Source: Actinomycetales bacterium
GTDB lineage: Bacteria > Actinomycetota > Actinomycetes > Actinomycetales > Microbacteriaceae
DNA length: 64,000 nt
Reading direction: 5' to 3'
Assembly (NCBI GenBank): GCA_017308515.1
Contig: JAFKEN010000006.1
Coordinates: 104,456-168,455 of the forward strand
In this document: piece by piece, positions 36,676 to 46,326 of the stretch
How positions within the stretch are numbered: position 1 is the first letter of the stretch
How the letters are laid out: each line of letters opens with the position of its first letter
The notes under the pieces: model-generated
Database searches by the model: none
The model's input: the letters and a program-made list of their open reading frames with translations, nothing else
What the model was told of the DNA's origin: nothing
Program-made: the position numbers and the translations under genes

Positions 36676-38364
36676 TCAGCGGTCGCCGCGGCGTGCGGGC
36701 CGCAGGCGGGCCGGCAGCAGCCGCGCGATCGCCCCGCCCAGCTCGCGCAGCTCGGGCACCCGCGCCAGCGCGAGAACCCCGAGGTAGACCGCGAGGGCGA
36801 CCAGGCCGACGACGCCGGTCGACAGGATGGCGGGCAGCTTGCCCGACAGCGCGAAGCCGACCGGCTCCCCCGCGACCGGCGGGAATCCGCCCAGCAGCCA
36901 TGTCGTGCCGAGACCCGCGGCCGCGGCCGGGACGGTCGCGAGCGCGTAGATGCCGAAGCGGGTCAGCACGCGGCGCCCGCCGTGGCCGCCGAAGCGCCGG
37001 CGCAGCACGAGCGCGGCGAGCACCGCCTGGACCGCGCCCGCGACCGAGATGGCCGTCGAGACCCCGGCCGTGGTCCAGGCGGTCGGCAGCAGCAGCGCCG
37101 CGAGCGCACCCGCGGTGAAGATCACGGCCTGCACGCACTGGATGAGGAAGGGCGTGCGGGTGTCGCCGAGGGCGTAGAAGCCGCGGTGCACGAGGAAGAT
37201 CGCGCTGTAGGAGGCGAGCCCCAGCAGGTAGCCGCCCAGCACCCACGCGGTGCTCGGCACGTCCTGGATGCGGTTGGCGAAGACCGCCGAGAACGGCAGC
37301 GCGGCGGCGGCGATCGCCGCTCCCGCCCCCACCGTCAGCAGCACGACGGTGCGCAGCGCGCTGGAGAGGTCGCGCGCGAGCCCCGGGAGGTCGCCGTCGC
37401 GGGCGTGCCCGCTCATGCGCGTGAAATAGGGCGCCGCGAGCGAGACCGTGATGAGCGAGTGGGGCAGCACGAAGATCGCCCACGCGACGCGCAGCGCCGC
37501 GGTCGAGGCCTCGTCGCCGCCGCCGGCGGTGAGGGCGACGTTGGTCTCGACGAGCCCGGCGAGCTGGTTGACGACGATCATGCCGAACATCCAGCCGGCG
37601 GCCCGGCCGGTCGCGCCCAGTCCGACGCCCTTCCAGCGGAAGTCGGGGCGGAACCCGAGACCGGTCCGCCGCCAGAAGAGCAGCAGCGTCACGGTCTGGA
37701 GCACGACGCCGAGCGTGATGCCGCCGGCGAAGAAGGCGACCTCGGGGCCGCTCCAGGACGCGGGATCCTGGTGGGCCGGGTCGAAGCCGAACAGGGTGCC
37801 GAAGGCGAGGGTCGTCGAGATGGCGACGACGTTGTTGACGACGGGCGCCCAGGCCCAGGGGCCGAAGACGCCGCGCGCGTTGAGCACCTCGGAGACCAGG
37901 CTGAACAGCGCCCAGAAAAACACCTGCGGCAGGCACCAGTAGGCGAAGGCGGTCGCGAGGGCGACGCCCTGCTCGCTCAGCGCATCCTCGCCGCGGGCGC
38001 CGATCGTGTAGAGCCCGACGAGCACCGGCGCGGCGAGCACCGCGAGAAGCGTGACGACGAGGAACACGCTGCCGCCGAGCGTGACGAGCTTGTTGACGAA
38101 GCGCTGGCCGCCGTCGTCGTGCAGGCCGGCCTTGACGATCTGCGGCACGAGCACGGCGTTGAGCAGCCCGCCCGCGACGAGCAGGAAGATGCTGTTGGGC
38201 AGTTGGTTGGCCACCGCGAACGCGTTCGCGCCGGGGTTGTTGAGCCCGATCGTCGTGGTCAGCACGGCGAGGTTGACGAACCCGAGGATCCGCGAGACGA
38301 CGGTGCCCGAAGCGAGCACGGCGCTCGCCCGCCCGATCGAGCCGGAGGCCGCGGCGGTGCTCAC
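36676..38364 (-). CDS. murJ: Lipid II flippase MurJ
   Basis: A 562-residue MviN/MurJ family membrane protein with about fourteen hydrophobic segments, such as ASGTVVSRILGFVNLAVL at the N-terminus and NQLPNSIFLLVAGGLLNAVLVPQ (the conserved MurJ signature region). It flips lipid II across the membrane for peptidoglycan synthesis. The GTG start at 38364 forms GTGA with the DUF6049 stop. No C-terminal kinase-like or extracellular extension of the mycobacterial MviN type is present. Confidence 0.93.
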   Translation of the reverse strand: MSTAAASGSIGRASAVLASGTVVSRILGFVNLAVLTTTIGLNNPGANAFAVANQLPNSIFLLVAGGLLNAVLVPQIVKAGLHDDGGQRFVNKLVTLGGSVFLVVTLLAVLAAPVLVGLYTIGARGEDALSEQGVALATAFAYWCLPQVFFWALFSLVSEVLNARGVFGPWAWAPVVNNVVAISTTLAFGTLFGFDPAHQDPASWSGPEVAFFAGGITLGVVLQTVTLLLFWRRTGLGFRPDFRWKGVGLGATGRAAGWMFGMIVVNQLAGLVETNVALTAGGGDEASTAALRVAWAIFVLPHSLITVSLAAPYFTRMSGHARDGDLPGLARDLSSALRTVVLLTVGAGAAIAAAALPFSAVFANRIQDVPSTAWVLGGYLLGLASYSAIFLVHRGFYALGDTRTPFLIQCVQAVIFTAGALAALLLPTAWTTAGVSTAISVAGAVQAVLAALVLRRRFGGHGGRRVLTRFGIYALATVPAAAAGLGTTWLLGGFPPVAGEPVGFALSGKLPAILSTGVVGLVALAVYLGVLALARVPELRELGGAIARLLPARLRPARRGDR

Positions 38365-40112
38365 CCGCGCGCCTCGGGGCCGGGGTCGGAGCCGGGATCG
38401 GAGCCCGCCTCCTCGGCGCGGGCCGCGCGCCGCCGCCGCAGCACGTTGCGCACGATCCCGCCGACGAACACCAGCACGAGCACGACGCCCAGCACGACGC
38501 CGACGGTCTCCCACTGCGCCTGCAGGTCGACCCGCACGGTCGCCGCCGGGCCGATTGTCGCTCCCGTCGTGCTCCGGATCGTCACGCGCACCGGTACCAC
38601 CCCGTTGGTGACGGCCTGCGCCGGCAGGTAGACGCGGTTCGAGGAGTCGGGCGCCACCTGGAGGGTCACGGGGCTCGGGTCGATCGTCAGCAACGGCCGC
38701 AGCGGGCGGGCGGTGATGACGACCGTCACGGGCACGTCGAGGGCGTTGCCGACGGTGATCGGGATGCCCGTGCTGTTGCTGAGCACCAGCAGGTCGCTGC
38801 CCTCGATGACGTGCACGCCGGCGCGCAGCGTGCGCGAGGCGTCGAGTTCGGCGCTGACGGCGGCGGGCCAGTCGGCGGCGACGGTCTGCCAGCCGACCCC
38901 GGCGAGTGCGAGCAGCCGCAGGCGGTCGGGGGCGGTCAGCAGTGCCGGCTCGTCGGCGACGCTCGAGAAGCGCACGAGCGCGGCCCGCTCGGTCACCAGC
39001 TGCTGCAGGAGCGCATCCCGGTCGGTGGTGTCGACGCTCGGGGCCTGGAGCGCGGCCTCGGGGGCCTCGCCCGCCAGCAGCGCGGAGGCCCCGGTGACGG
39101 TGACGCCGGGGGTCTCGCGCAGCACCTTGAGCAGCGCGTCGACGTGCAGCCCGCCGAGCGGCCACTCCCGGTCGAGCGTGAGCACGGTCGAGCCGCCGGT
39201 CGCGGCGGCGCTCGCGAGGGCCGACCCGAGCTCGGCGATCGAGGCTCCCCCGCCGTCCGCGGGGAGGTCGACGACCGCGCGCGCGAGGTCGGAGAGCCGG
39301 GAGGAGGCGACGAGCGCCTGGATGCCGCTGTCCCGCAGCGCGATGACCGCGCGGTCGCCGGTCGAGACCTGCGCGGCGTCGAGCACGATCCGCTCGGTAC
39401 CGGCGGCGTCGAGCGCGTCGAGCTCCGCCTCGGTCACCGAGTCCGGGAGCGGCCAGGCGAGCTGCCCGAGCGCACCGTCCCACGCGACCAGCTCGTCGGC
39501 GGTGGGCAGCGGGGGCGGGCCGTCGGCGTCGGGCTGCGCGGTCTCGGTCGGCACCGGGGTCGGCGCCGTCGTCTCCCGCGGTCCGAACCGCGCGGGGTCG
39601 AGGAGCGCCTCGAGGTCGGACGGGTCGGTGAGATCGAGCGCCCCGACCGCGGCGAGCGCCGCCGGGTCGGCGTCGGCGTACTCGAGCAGGAAGGTGTCGT
39701 TGGGCGCGGCGGCGAGGCGCGTGAGCCACGCCGTCGCGCTCGCCGGCGCGCTCGAGCCGAGCAGTCGGATCGAGGCGAGGATGCGCGGGTCGATCGCGAG
39801 CGCGACCGGTCGCCCCGCGTAGGCGTCGAGCTGCGCGGTGAGCAGCCCGTCGGGAGCCGTGTACTCCGCGAGGGTGTCTGCGTCGAGCAGCCCGTCGCCG
39901 CTGGGCGGCGTCGTGAGCGGCGCGAGGATCGTGACCTGGAGGGCGCCGGGCGTGACCTCGGCGCGCGCCGGAGCGGGGCTCGCGGCGTGCGCGGACGCCG
40001 CGCCCGTCGTCGGGAACGCGCTCGCGGCGGCGGGGGCCACGGCCGCGCCCGCGATCGCGAGGGCCACGCCGAGAGCGCTCGCGGCGGCCCGTCGTCGGGT
40101 CAGTCGGAGCAC
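38361..40112 (-). CDS. DUF6049 family exported membrane-anchored protein
   Basis: A 583-residue protein with a signal peptide (RRRAAASALGVALAIAGAAVAPAAASA), a large extracellular region and a single C-terminal membrane helix (about residues 542-563) with an Arg-rich cytoplasmic end. It matches the DUF6049 proteins found directly upstream of murJ in actinobacteria. Context suggests a role in envelope assembly with MurJ, with which it is translationally coupled. The biochemical function is unknown. Confidence 0.87.
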   Translation of the reverse strand: MLRLTRRRAAASALGVALAIAGAAVAPAAASAFPTTGAASAHAASPAPARAEVTPGALQVTILAPLTTPPSGDGLLDADTLAEYTAPDGLLTAQLDAYAGRPVALAIDPRILASIRLLGSSAPASATAWLTRLAAAPNDTFLLEYADADPAALAAVGALDLTDPSDLEALLDPARFGPRETTAPTPVPTETAQPDADGPPPLPTADELVAWDGALGQLAWPLPDSVTEAELDALDAAGTERIVLDAAQVSTGDRAVIALRDSGIQALVASSRLSDLARAVVDLPADGGGASIAELGSALASAAATGGSTVLTLDREWPLGGLHVDALLKVLRETPGVTVTGASALLAGEAPEAALQAPSVDTTDRDALLQQLVTERAALVRFSSVADEPALLTAPDRLRLLALAGVGWQTVAADWPAAVSAELDASRTLRAGVHVIEGSDLLVLSNSTGIPITVGNALDVPVTVVITARPLRPLLTIDPSPVTLQVAPDSSNRVYLPAQAVTNGVVPVRVTIRSTTGATIGPAATVRVDLQAQWETVGVVLGVVLVLVFVGGIVRNVLRRRRAARAEEAGSDPGSDPGPEARG

Positions 40113-40147
40113 GCCCGGAACCTGCGCATCCCGGCCGCGAGCATGCC

Positions 40148-40191
40148 CCCGAGTGTAGACCGCGGCTCCCGGGCGGCTGCGTACACTCGGG
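40148..40191. promoter_or_regulatory. Divergent promoter between DUF6049-murJ and cca
   Basis: CCCGAGTGTA (40148-40157) and TACACTCGGG (40182-40191) form a perfect 10-bp inverted repeat with a 24-nt spacer. Each arm contains a TACACT -10 reading outward: minus strand 40152-40157 for DUF6049 (leader about 30-35 nt) and plus strand 40182-40187, 8 nt before the cca ATG. Confidence 0.6.
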
Positions 40192-40195
40192 AGCC

Positions 40196-41629
40196 ATGGA
40201 GAGCGTCGCGGAGGCCCTCGTGCGCCTCCGGGCCCTCGCCGAACGGCCCGCGATCGCGCGGCTGTCGCGGACCTTCCGCGAGGCCGGGCACGAGATCGCG
40301 CTCGTCGGCGGTCCGGTGCGCGACGCGTTCCTCGGTCGCCCGGTCTCCGACCTCGACCTCACGACCGACGCTCGGCCGGACCGCATCCTCGAGCTCGTGC
40401 GGCCGGTCTCCGAGGCGCAGTGGGACATCGGTCGCGAGTTCGGCACGATCGGCGCGCGCATGGGCGACGAGACGGTCGAGATCACCACCTACCGCAGCGA
40501 CGACTACGACGGCGCCAGCCGCAAGCCGGCCGTGCAGTTCGGCGACAGCCTCGAGGGCGACCTGGTGCGGCGCGACTTCGCGGTCAACGCGATGGCCCTG
40601 CGGCTCGGGGCTCCCGGCGAGCAGCCGCGGCTCGTCGACCCGAGCGACGGCGTCGCCGACCTGGTCGCGCGGCGGCTGCGCACGCCGAGCGCGCCCGAGG
40701 TGTCGTTCGGCGACGATCCGCTGCGGATGCTGCGCGCCGCCCGCTTCGCCGCCCAGCTCGGCTTCGAGGTCGACCCGCTCGCCCTCGAGGCCGCGCGCGA
40801 GATGGCGGGCCGGCTCGAGATCGTCTCGGCCGAGCGCATCGGCGACGAGCTCGGCAAGCTGCTGCTGGCGCCCGACCCGGTGCGCGGCCTGCGGCTGCTG
40901 GTCGACGCCGGGCTCGCCGACGTGGTGCTGCCCGAGCTGCCCGCCCTCCGGCTCGAGATCGACGAGCACGCGCACCACAAGGACGTCTACGAGCACACCC
41001 TCACCGCGCTCGAGCAGGCGATCGCCCTCGAACGACAGCGGGGCCACGCGCCCGATCTGGTGCTGCGCCTCGCGGTGCTGCTGCACGACATCGGCAAGCC
41101 CGCAACCCGGCGCATCGAGCCCGGCGGAGCCGTCACCTTCCACCACCACGACGTGCTCGGGGCGAAGCTCGCCGCGGCGCGCCTGCGGGCGCTGCGCTTC
41201 GACAAGGAGACCGTGCAGGCCGTCGCGGCTCTCGTGCGGCTGCACCTGCGCTTCTTCGGCTACGCCGACTCCGCCTGGACGGATGCGGCGGTGCGCCGCT
41301 ACGTGCGCGACGCGGGAGCGCAGCTCGAGCGGCTGCACATCCTCTCCCGCGCCGATGTGACGACCCGCAACCGGCGCAAGGCGGAGCGGCTCGACCACGC
41401 CTACGACGACCTCGAGCGCCGCATCGGCGAGCTGGCCGCGCAGGAGGAGCTCGACGCGCTGCGCCCCGACCTCGACGGGGAGGCGATCATGGCGATCCTC
41501 GGCATCCGGCCCGGCCCCGCGGTCGGCGAGGCCTACCGCTTCCTGCTCGACACCCGGCTCGACGAGGGCCCGCTCGGGCCCGAGGAGGCCGAGCGGCGCC
41601 TGCGGGAGTGGTGGGCCCGGCGCGATTGA
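40196..41629 (+). CDS. cca: CCA tRNA nucleotidyltransferase
   Basis: A 477-residue class II nucleotidyltransferase that adds or repairs the 3' CCA of tRNAs, as needed by the two tRNA genes here that lack encoded CCA. The catalytic motif is [25 protein letters not shown] (GG-x-VR and DxD), the template region [13 protein letters not shown], and a C-terminal HD domain is visible ([18 protein letters not shown]). The HD domain is usual in actinobacterial enzymes. Confidence 0.95.
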   Translation: MESVAEALVRLRALAERPAIARLSRTFREAGHEIALVGGPVRDAFLGRPVSDLDLTTDARPDRILELVRPVSEAQWDIGREFGTIGARMGDETVEITTYRSDDYDGASRKPAVQFGDSLEGDLVRRDFAVNAMALRLGAPGEQPRLVDPSDGVADLVARRLRTPSAPEVSFGDDPLRMLRAARFAAQLGFEVDPLALEAAREMAGRLEIVSAERIGDELGKLLLAPDPVRGLRLLVDAGLADVVLPELPALRLEIDEHAHHKDVYEHTLTALEQAIALERQRGHAPDLVLRLAVLLHDIGKPATRRIEPGGAVTFHHHDVLGAKLAAARLRALRFDKETVQAVAALVRLHLRFFGYADSAWTDAAVRRYVRDAGAQLERLHILSRADVTTRNRRKAERLDHAYDDLERRIGELAAQEELDALRPDLDGEAIMAILGIRPGPAVGEAYRFLLDTRLDEGPLGPEEAERRLREWWARRD

Positions 41630-41648
41630 GCCGCGCTCCCGCGTCCCG

Positions 41649-41725
41649 TACACTACGAAGGTTGCCCGCGGCCCACCCGCCGTGCGGCACGTGTCACAAC
41701 CCTCCTGCTGCAGATCGTCTGCAGC
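41649..41725 (+). promoter_or_regulatory. rpsF promoter and leader hairpin
   Basis: TACACT (41649-41654) is a likely -10, giving a leader of about 90 nt. Within it GCTGCAGA-TCG-TCTGCAGC (41707-41725) forms an 8-bp hairpin about 15 nt before the Shine-Dalgarno AGAGGAGGTG. S6-S18 operons are often autoregulated through their leader, but the known S6:S18 motif was not identified. Confidence 0.45.
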
Positions 41726-41750
41726 CGCTGAGACCAGAGGAGGTGGGTGG

Positions 41751-42173
41751 ATGACGCACGACTACGAGCTCATGGTGATCCTCGATCCCGAGATCGATGA
41801 GCGCACCGTGGCCCCGAGCCTCGACAAGTTCCTCAATGTGATCCGCAACGACGGGGGAACCGTCGCGAACGTGGACATCTGGGGTCGCCGTCGACTGGCG
41901 TACGAGATCAAGAAGAAGACCGAGGGCATCTACGCCGTCGTCAACTTCACGGCCACGAGCGAGGCGACCGTCGAGCTCGACCGTCAGCTGAAGCTGTCGG
42001 AGGCCGTCATGCGCACCAAGGTGCTGCGGGCCGAGGAGGCCGTCGCGCGCACCGCGAAGGTGCGCGCTGCCGAGGACGAGCGCGCCTCGCGCAAGGCCGC
42101 GGCCGCCGCGAAGGCGCCGCGCGCCGCCGCGAAGCCGGCCGAGAAGGCCGACGCCGCTGCCGAGAAGGAGTAG
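41751..42173 (+). CDS. rpsF: 30S ribosomal protein S6
   Basis: A 140-residue protein with the S6 fold in the first 100 residues ([18 protein letters not shown]... [24 protein letters not shown]) and an Ala/Lys-rich C-terminal extension of about 45 residues, longer than usual. It pairs with S18 on the 30S platform. ATG 41751 is preferred because AGAGGAGGTG precedes it. Three bases separate it from ssb. Confidence 0.96.
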   Translation: MTHDYELMVILDPEIDERTVAPSLDKFLNVIRNDGGTVANVDIWGRRRLAYEIKKKTEGIYAVVNFTATSEATVELDRQLKLSEAVMRTKVLRAEEAVARTAKVRAAEDERASRKAAAAAKAPRAAAKPAEKADAAAEKE

Positions 42174-42176
42174 GCC

Positions 42177-42677
42177 GTGACCGACACGATCATCACCGTC
42201 GTCGGCAACCTGACGGCCGACCCCGAGCTGCGCTACACGCAGTCCGGCCAGGCCGTGGCGAACTTCACGATCGCCTCCACCCCCCGCATCTTCGACCGCC
42301 AGGCGAACGAGTGGAAGGACGGCGAGGCGCTGTTCCTGCGCGCGTCGTGCTGGCGCGACTTCGCCGAGAACGTCGCGGGCTCGCTCACCAAGGGCATGCG
42401 CGTCGTGGCCCAGGGCAAGCTCAAGCAGCGCTCGTACCAGGACCGCGACGGCAACAACCGCACCTCGGTCGAGCTCGACGTCGACGAGATCGGGCCGAGC
42501 CTGCGCTACGCGACGGCCTCGGTGACCCGCACTCAGGGCGGCTCCCGCGGGGGCCAGGGCGGTGGCGGCGGTGCCGCGGCCGAGCCGTGGGGCGGTCCGA
42601 GCGGCGCGTCCGGCGGATCCTCCGGCGGGGATGTCTGGAACACCCCCGGCAACTACAACGACGAGACCCCGTTCTGA
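42177..42677 (+). CDS. ssb: Single-stranded DNA-binding protein
   Basis: A 166-residue SSB with an N-terminal OB fold ([28 protein letters not shown]... [15 protein letters not shown]), a Gly-rich disordered linker (about 115-150) and the acidic tip DETPF that recruits replication and repair partners. It starts at GTG 42177, 3 bp after rpsF. The rpsF-ssb-rpsR-rplI order is the standard bacterial arrangement. Confidence 0.96.
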   Translation: MTDTIITVVGNLTADPELRYTQSGQAVANFTIASTPRIFDRQANEWKDGEALFLRASCWRDFAENVAGSLTKGMRVVAQGKLKQRSYQDRDGNNRTSVELDVDEIGPSLRYATASVTRTQGGSRGGQGGGGGAAAEPWGGPSGASGGSSGGDVWNTPGNYNDETPF

Positions 42678-42748
42678 TCGCATCCCGCGACCGCACCGCG
42701 AGCGCGGTGCGCGCCCGGATGCCCGGAACAGACAGCTAAGGAAGACAC

Positions 42749-43006
42749 ATGGCAGGTAAGAGCACCGGCGATCGCCGCCGGCGCGGGCCGAAGGGCGGCA
42801 AGAACGCCGCTCCGGCCAAGCGCGTCCAGGTGGGCGTCATCGACTACAAGGATGTCGCGACGCTCCGCAAGTTCATCTCCGAGCGCGGCAAGATCCGCGC
42901 CCGCCGGATCACCGGCGTCTCCGTGCAGGAGCAGCGGCTCATCGCGCGCGCGATCAAGAACGCGCGCGAGATGGCCCTCCTCCCGTACGCGGGCGCGGGC
43001 CGCTAA
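42749..43006 (+). CDS. rpsR: 30S ribosomal protein S18 (cysteine-free)
   Basis: An 85-residue basic protein containing the S18 signature [27 protein letters not shown]. No cysteine is present, so it is the zinc-independent (C-minus) form. It binds S6 and 16S rRNA. TAAGGAAG precedes the ATG. RplI follows 10 bp downstream. Confidence 0.96.
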   Translation: MAGKSTGDRRRRGPKGGKNAAPAKRVQVGVIDYKDVATLRKFISERGKIRARRITGVSVQEQRLIARAIKNAREMALLPYAGAGR

Positions 43007-43016
43007 GGGGGCTGGG

Positions 43017-43469
43017 ATGTCGAAGCTCATCCTCACCTCCGAAGTCACCGGCCTCGGGTCGGCCGGCGACATCGTCGAGGTCAAGAACGGGTACGCCCGC
43101 AACTACCTCGTGCCGCAGGGCTTCGCGGTGCCGTGGACCCGCGGCGCCGAGAAGCAGATCGACCGCCTCCAGGCGGCGCGCGCCGCGCGCGAGGCCGCCT
43201 CGCTCGAGGACGCCCAGGCCCTCAAGGCCAAGCTCGAGGAGAAGCCCGTGACGCTCGCGGTCACCGCGGGCCGCGAGGGTCGCCTGTTCGGGTCGGTCAA
43301 GAGCGCCGATGTGGCAGAGGCGGTCAAGGCCGCCGGGCTCGGCGAGATCGACCGCCACAGCATCGAGCTCACCGCGCCGATCAAGGCGACCGGCGAGCAC
43401 GAGGCCTCGGTGCGCCTGCGCAGCGACGTCGTGGCACAGCTGACGATCCAGGTGGTGGCGGCCAAGTAA
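43017..43469 (+). CDS. rplI: 50S ribosomal protein L9
   Basis: A 150-residue two-domain protein. The N-terminal rRNA-binding domain is [33 protein letters not shown] in conserved form, followed by the long central helix ([22 protein letters not shown]) and the C-terminal domain. It starts at ATG 43017. A strong terminator hairpin follows 12 nt after the stop and closes the rpsF operon. Confidence 0.96.
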   Translation: MSKLILTSEVTGLGSAGDIVEVKNGYARNYLVPQGFAVPWTRGAEKQIDRLQAARAAREAASLEDAQALKAKLEEKPVTLAVTAGREGRLFGSVKSADVAEAVKAAGLGEIDRHSIELTAPIKATGEHEASVRLRSDVVAQLTIQVVAAK

Positions 43470-43480
43470 CCGCCCCTCCC

Positions 43481-43519
43481 CCGACGGCGCGACCCCTCTT
43501 CGGGGGGTCGCGCCGTCGG
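43481..43519 (+). terminator. Strong terminator of the rpsF-rplI operon
   Basis: A perfect 16-bp stem, CCGACGGCGCGACCCC (43481-43496) with its complement at 43504-43519, with a 7-nt loop containing CTTCGG-like bases and followed by CGTTTCC. Confidence 0.85.
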
Positions 43520-43544
43520 CGTTTCCGGGGATCGATCCACCGCG

Positions 43545-43743
43545 TTGTGCACAGATGGCCACCGCGCACCGCCAACCCTCAATCGGGGGTCGAGACCAAT
43601 CTCTCCACATCGGCGTCACGAGAGAAAACCCCTGGTCAGGATGGCACTACGGGTGAGAATCCGCCGGTTCTCCACACCCCTCTCCACACCTTGTTCACAT
43701 CGCCCCCGGCGTTTCTCCCCCGCTCTCCCCAGCTCTGTCCACA
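43545..43743 (+). promoter_or_regulatory. Cluster of DnaA-box-like 9-mers upstream of dnaB
   Basis: The 385-bp rplI-dnaB gap has no gene. After the terminator it carries six similar 9-mers, all on the plus strand: TTGTGCACA (43545-43553), CTCTCCACA (43601-43609), TTCTCCACA (43668-43676), CTCTCCACA (43680-43688), TTGTTCACA (43691-43699) and CTGTCCACA (43735-43743). Three are spaced by 11-12 bp, about one helical turn. A TACTGT at 43775-43780 may be the dnaB -10. Confidence 0.6.
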
Positions 43744-43854
43744 GGGCGGATTCGCGCGGCGCGGCGGTCGTTCCTACTGTCGGGAGGCGGCCGTAGCCTG
43801 GCCGCGCGCGGGCAGCCCCGCGCACGGCCACCGACCGCGGAAGAGACCTCTGCC

Positions 43855-45222
<1,368 letters not shown>

Positions 45223-45267
45223 GCCGGCTCCGACGGCGAGAGCTCCCGCGCGCCCGCGTGACACCGG

Positions 45268-45298
45268 GGCGACCGACCTAGACTGGGGGTCGGTCGCC
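45268..45298 (+). promoter_or_regulatory. Inverted repeat enclosing a -10-like box
   Basis: GGCGACCGACC (45268-45278) and GGTCGGTCGCC (45288-45298) are perfect 11-bp arms around TAGACTGGG, which contains TAGACT (45279-45284). It may be the dnaB terminator, an operator over the promoter of the next genes, or both. Confidence 0.5.
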
Positions 45299-45311
45299 GG
45301 AGGGAGAAAGC

Positions 45312-45944
45312 GTGTCCGCGGTCGCAGCGCCCGCCACTCGAGTCGCCACGGCGGAGCGGATCACCTCCGGCGTGAGCGCCGCCCTCGCCCTCGCGCTCGG
45401 GCTGGCCATCACCTTCGTCGCCGACCACTCGGCCCATCTCGGGCTGCTCGCCTTCGGCCTCTACGCCACGGCCTCGGCGGTCCCGCTCGGCGTCCTCGCC
45501 GCGCTGCGCCGGCGCGCCGGCCGCCCCGCGCTGCTCGTGGCGCTGCGCGCGCTCGTCGGGCTCGCGGCGGGCGTCGTGGCCCTCGTCGTGGTCGGCTCGG
45601 CGGCGGTCGCCCTGCTCGTCGCGCTCGTCAGCGGCTGGGCGCTCGTGACCGGCGCGATCGGGATCGTCGAGGGGCTCCTCGAGCGCCGCCGCGATCGCGC
45701 CGTCGCGCGCGACGCGATGCTGCTCGGCGGGCTCACGGTGCTGCTGGCGGTCGTGCTGCTCGTGATCCCGCCCGACTTCCTCGAGCCGTGGCGCGTCGTC
45801 AGCGGCGGCACCGTGCAGGCGGAGGGCGCCGTGACGACGAGCGTCATGGCGGTCGGGCTGCTCGGCGGCTGGGCGATCATCGCGGGCGTGCTGCAGGCGA
45901 TCGCCGCGATCGGGCCCGCTCCGCGCGCCGGGGACGCCTCGTGA
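45312..45944 (+). CDS. Membrane protein, DUF308-like
   Basis: A 210-residue protein with six hydrophobic segments arranged in helical pairs; the stretch ALVSGWALVTGAIGIVEGLLERRRDRAVARD resembles the DUF308/HdeD repeat. HdeD-like proteins have been linked to acid resistance in E. coli, but no such role is implied here. It starts at GTG 45312 with GGAGGGAGAA 7 nt upstream. Its stop overlaps the next start by 4 bp. Confidence 0.7.
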   Translation: MSAVAAPATRVATAERITSGVSAALALALGLAITFVADHSAHLGLLAFGLYATASAVPLGVLAALRRRAGRPALLVALRALVGLAAGVVALVVVGSAAVALLVALVSGWALVTGAIGIVEGLLERRRDRAVARDAMLLGGLTVLLAVVLLVIPPDFLEPWRVVSGGTVQAEGAVTTSVMAVGLLGGWAIIAGVLQAIAAIGPAPRAGDAS

Positions 45945-46276
45945 GCCGGCCCGCCCGCACGCGGCAGCGCCGCGACCACCTCCGCCCCGTCGAGCTCCTC
46001 GCGATCGCGGCGGGCTGCGGCCTCTTCGCCGGCGCCGTGACGCTGCTCGCGCTGCGCGAGCTGCTGCTCGCGGGGGAGATCGCCGTCGGCGTCTTCGTGC
46101 TCGCGCTCGTCGGGCTCGCCATGTTCGACCTCGCGATCTCGCCGCGTCTCGAGCCAGGCGAGGGCGAGGGGCCCGAGGGCGCCGGGGCGCGCGGCGCGAC
46201 GCCCGACGCGACCGCCCCGCAGGACGCGACGCCCGACGCCGACTCGGCCGAGCGCCGCTCCGGCGGCGCCGACTAG
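45941..46276 (+). CDS. Small membrane protein of unknown function
   Basis: A 111-residue protein starting at GTG 45941, overlapping the stop of the preceding gene (GTGA). A basic N-terminus precedes two hydrophobic segments (about residues 18-37 and 42-66). The C-terminal 40 residues are a low-complexity Glu/Gly/Ala/Asp tail. I do not recognise a family. It is most likely a partner of the preceding membrane protein. It converges on purB. Confidence 0.7.
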   Translation: MSRPARTRQRRDHLRPVELLAIAAGCGLFAGAVTLLALRELLLAGEIAVGVFVLALVGLAMFDLAISPRLEPGEGEGPEGAGARGATPDATAPQDATPDADSAERRSGGAD

Positions 46277-46326
46277 CCCCGCGGCCCCGCGCCCCGCGGA
46301 GGGCGGGGACCCGTGCGGCTCGGCGC

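Noticed and set aside
38365..40488. The in-frame upstream extension of murJ
   Set aside because: It lies in another frame of DUF6049 and the cca start; the GTG at 38364 gives the conserved MurJ N-terminus.
46292..46308. CCCCGC/GCGGGG hairpin between convergent genes
   Set aside because: Only 6 bp with a 5-nt loop in extremely GC-rich DNA; too weak to list as a terminator.
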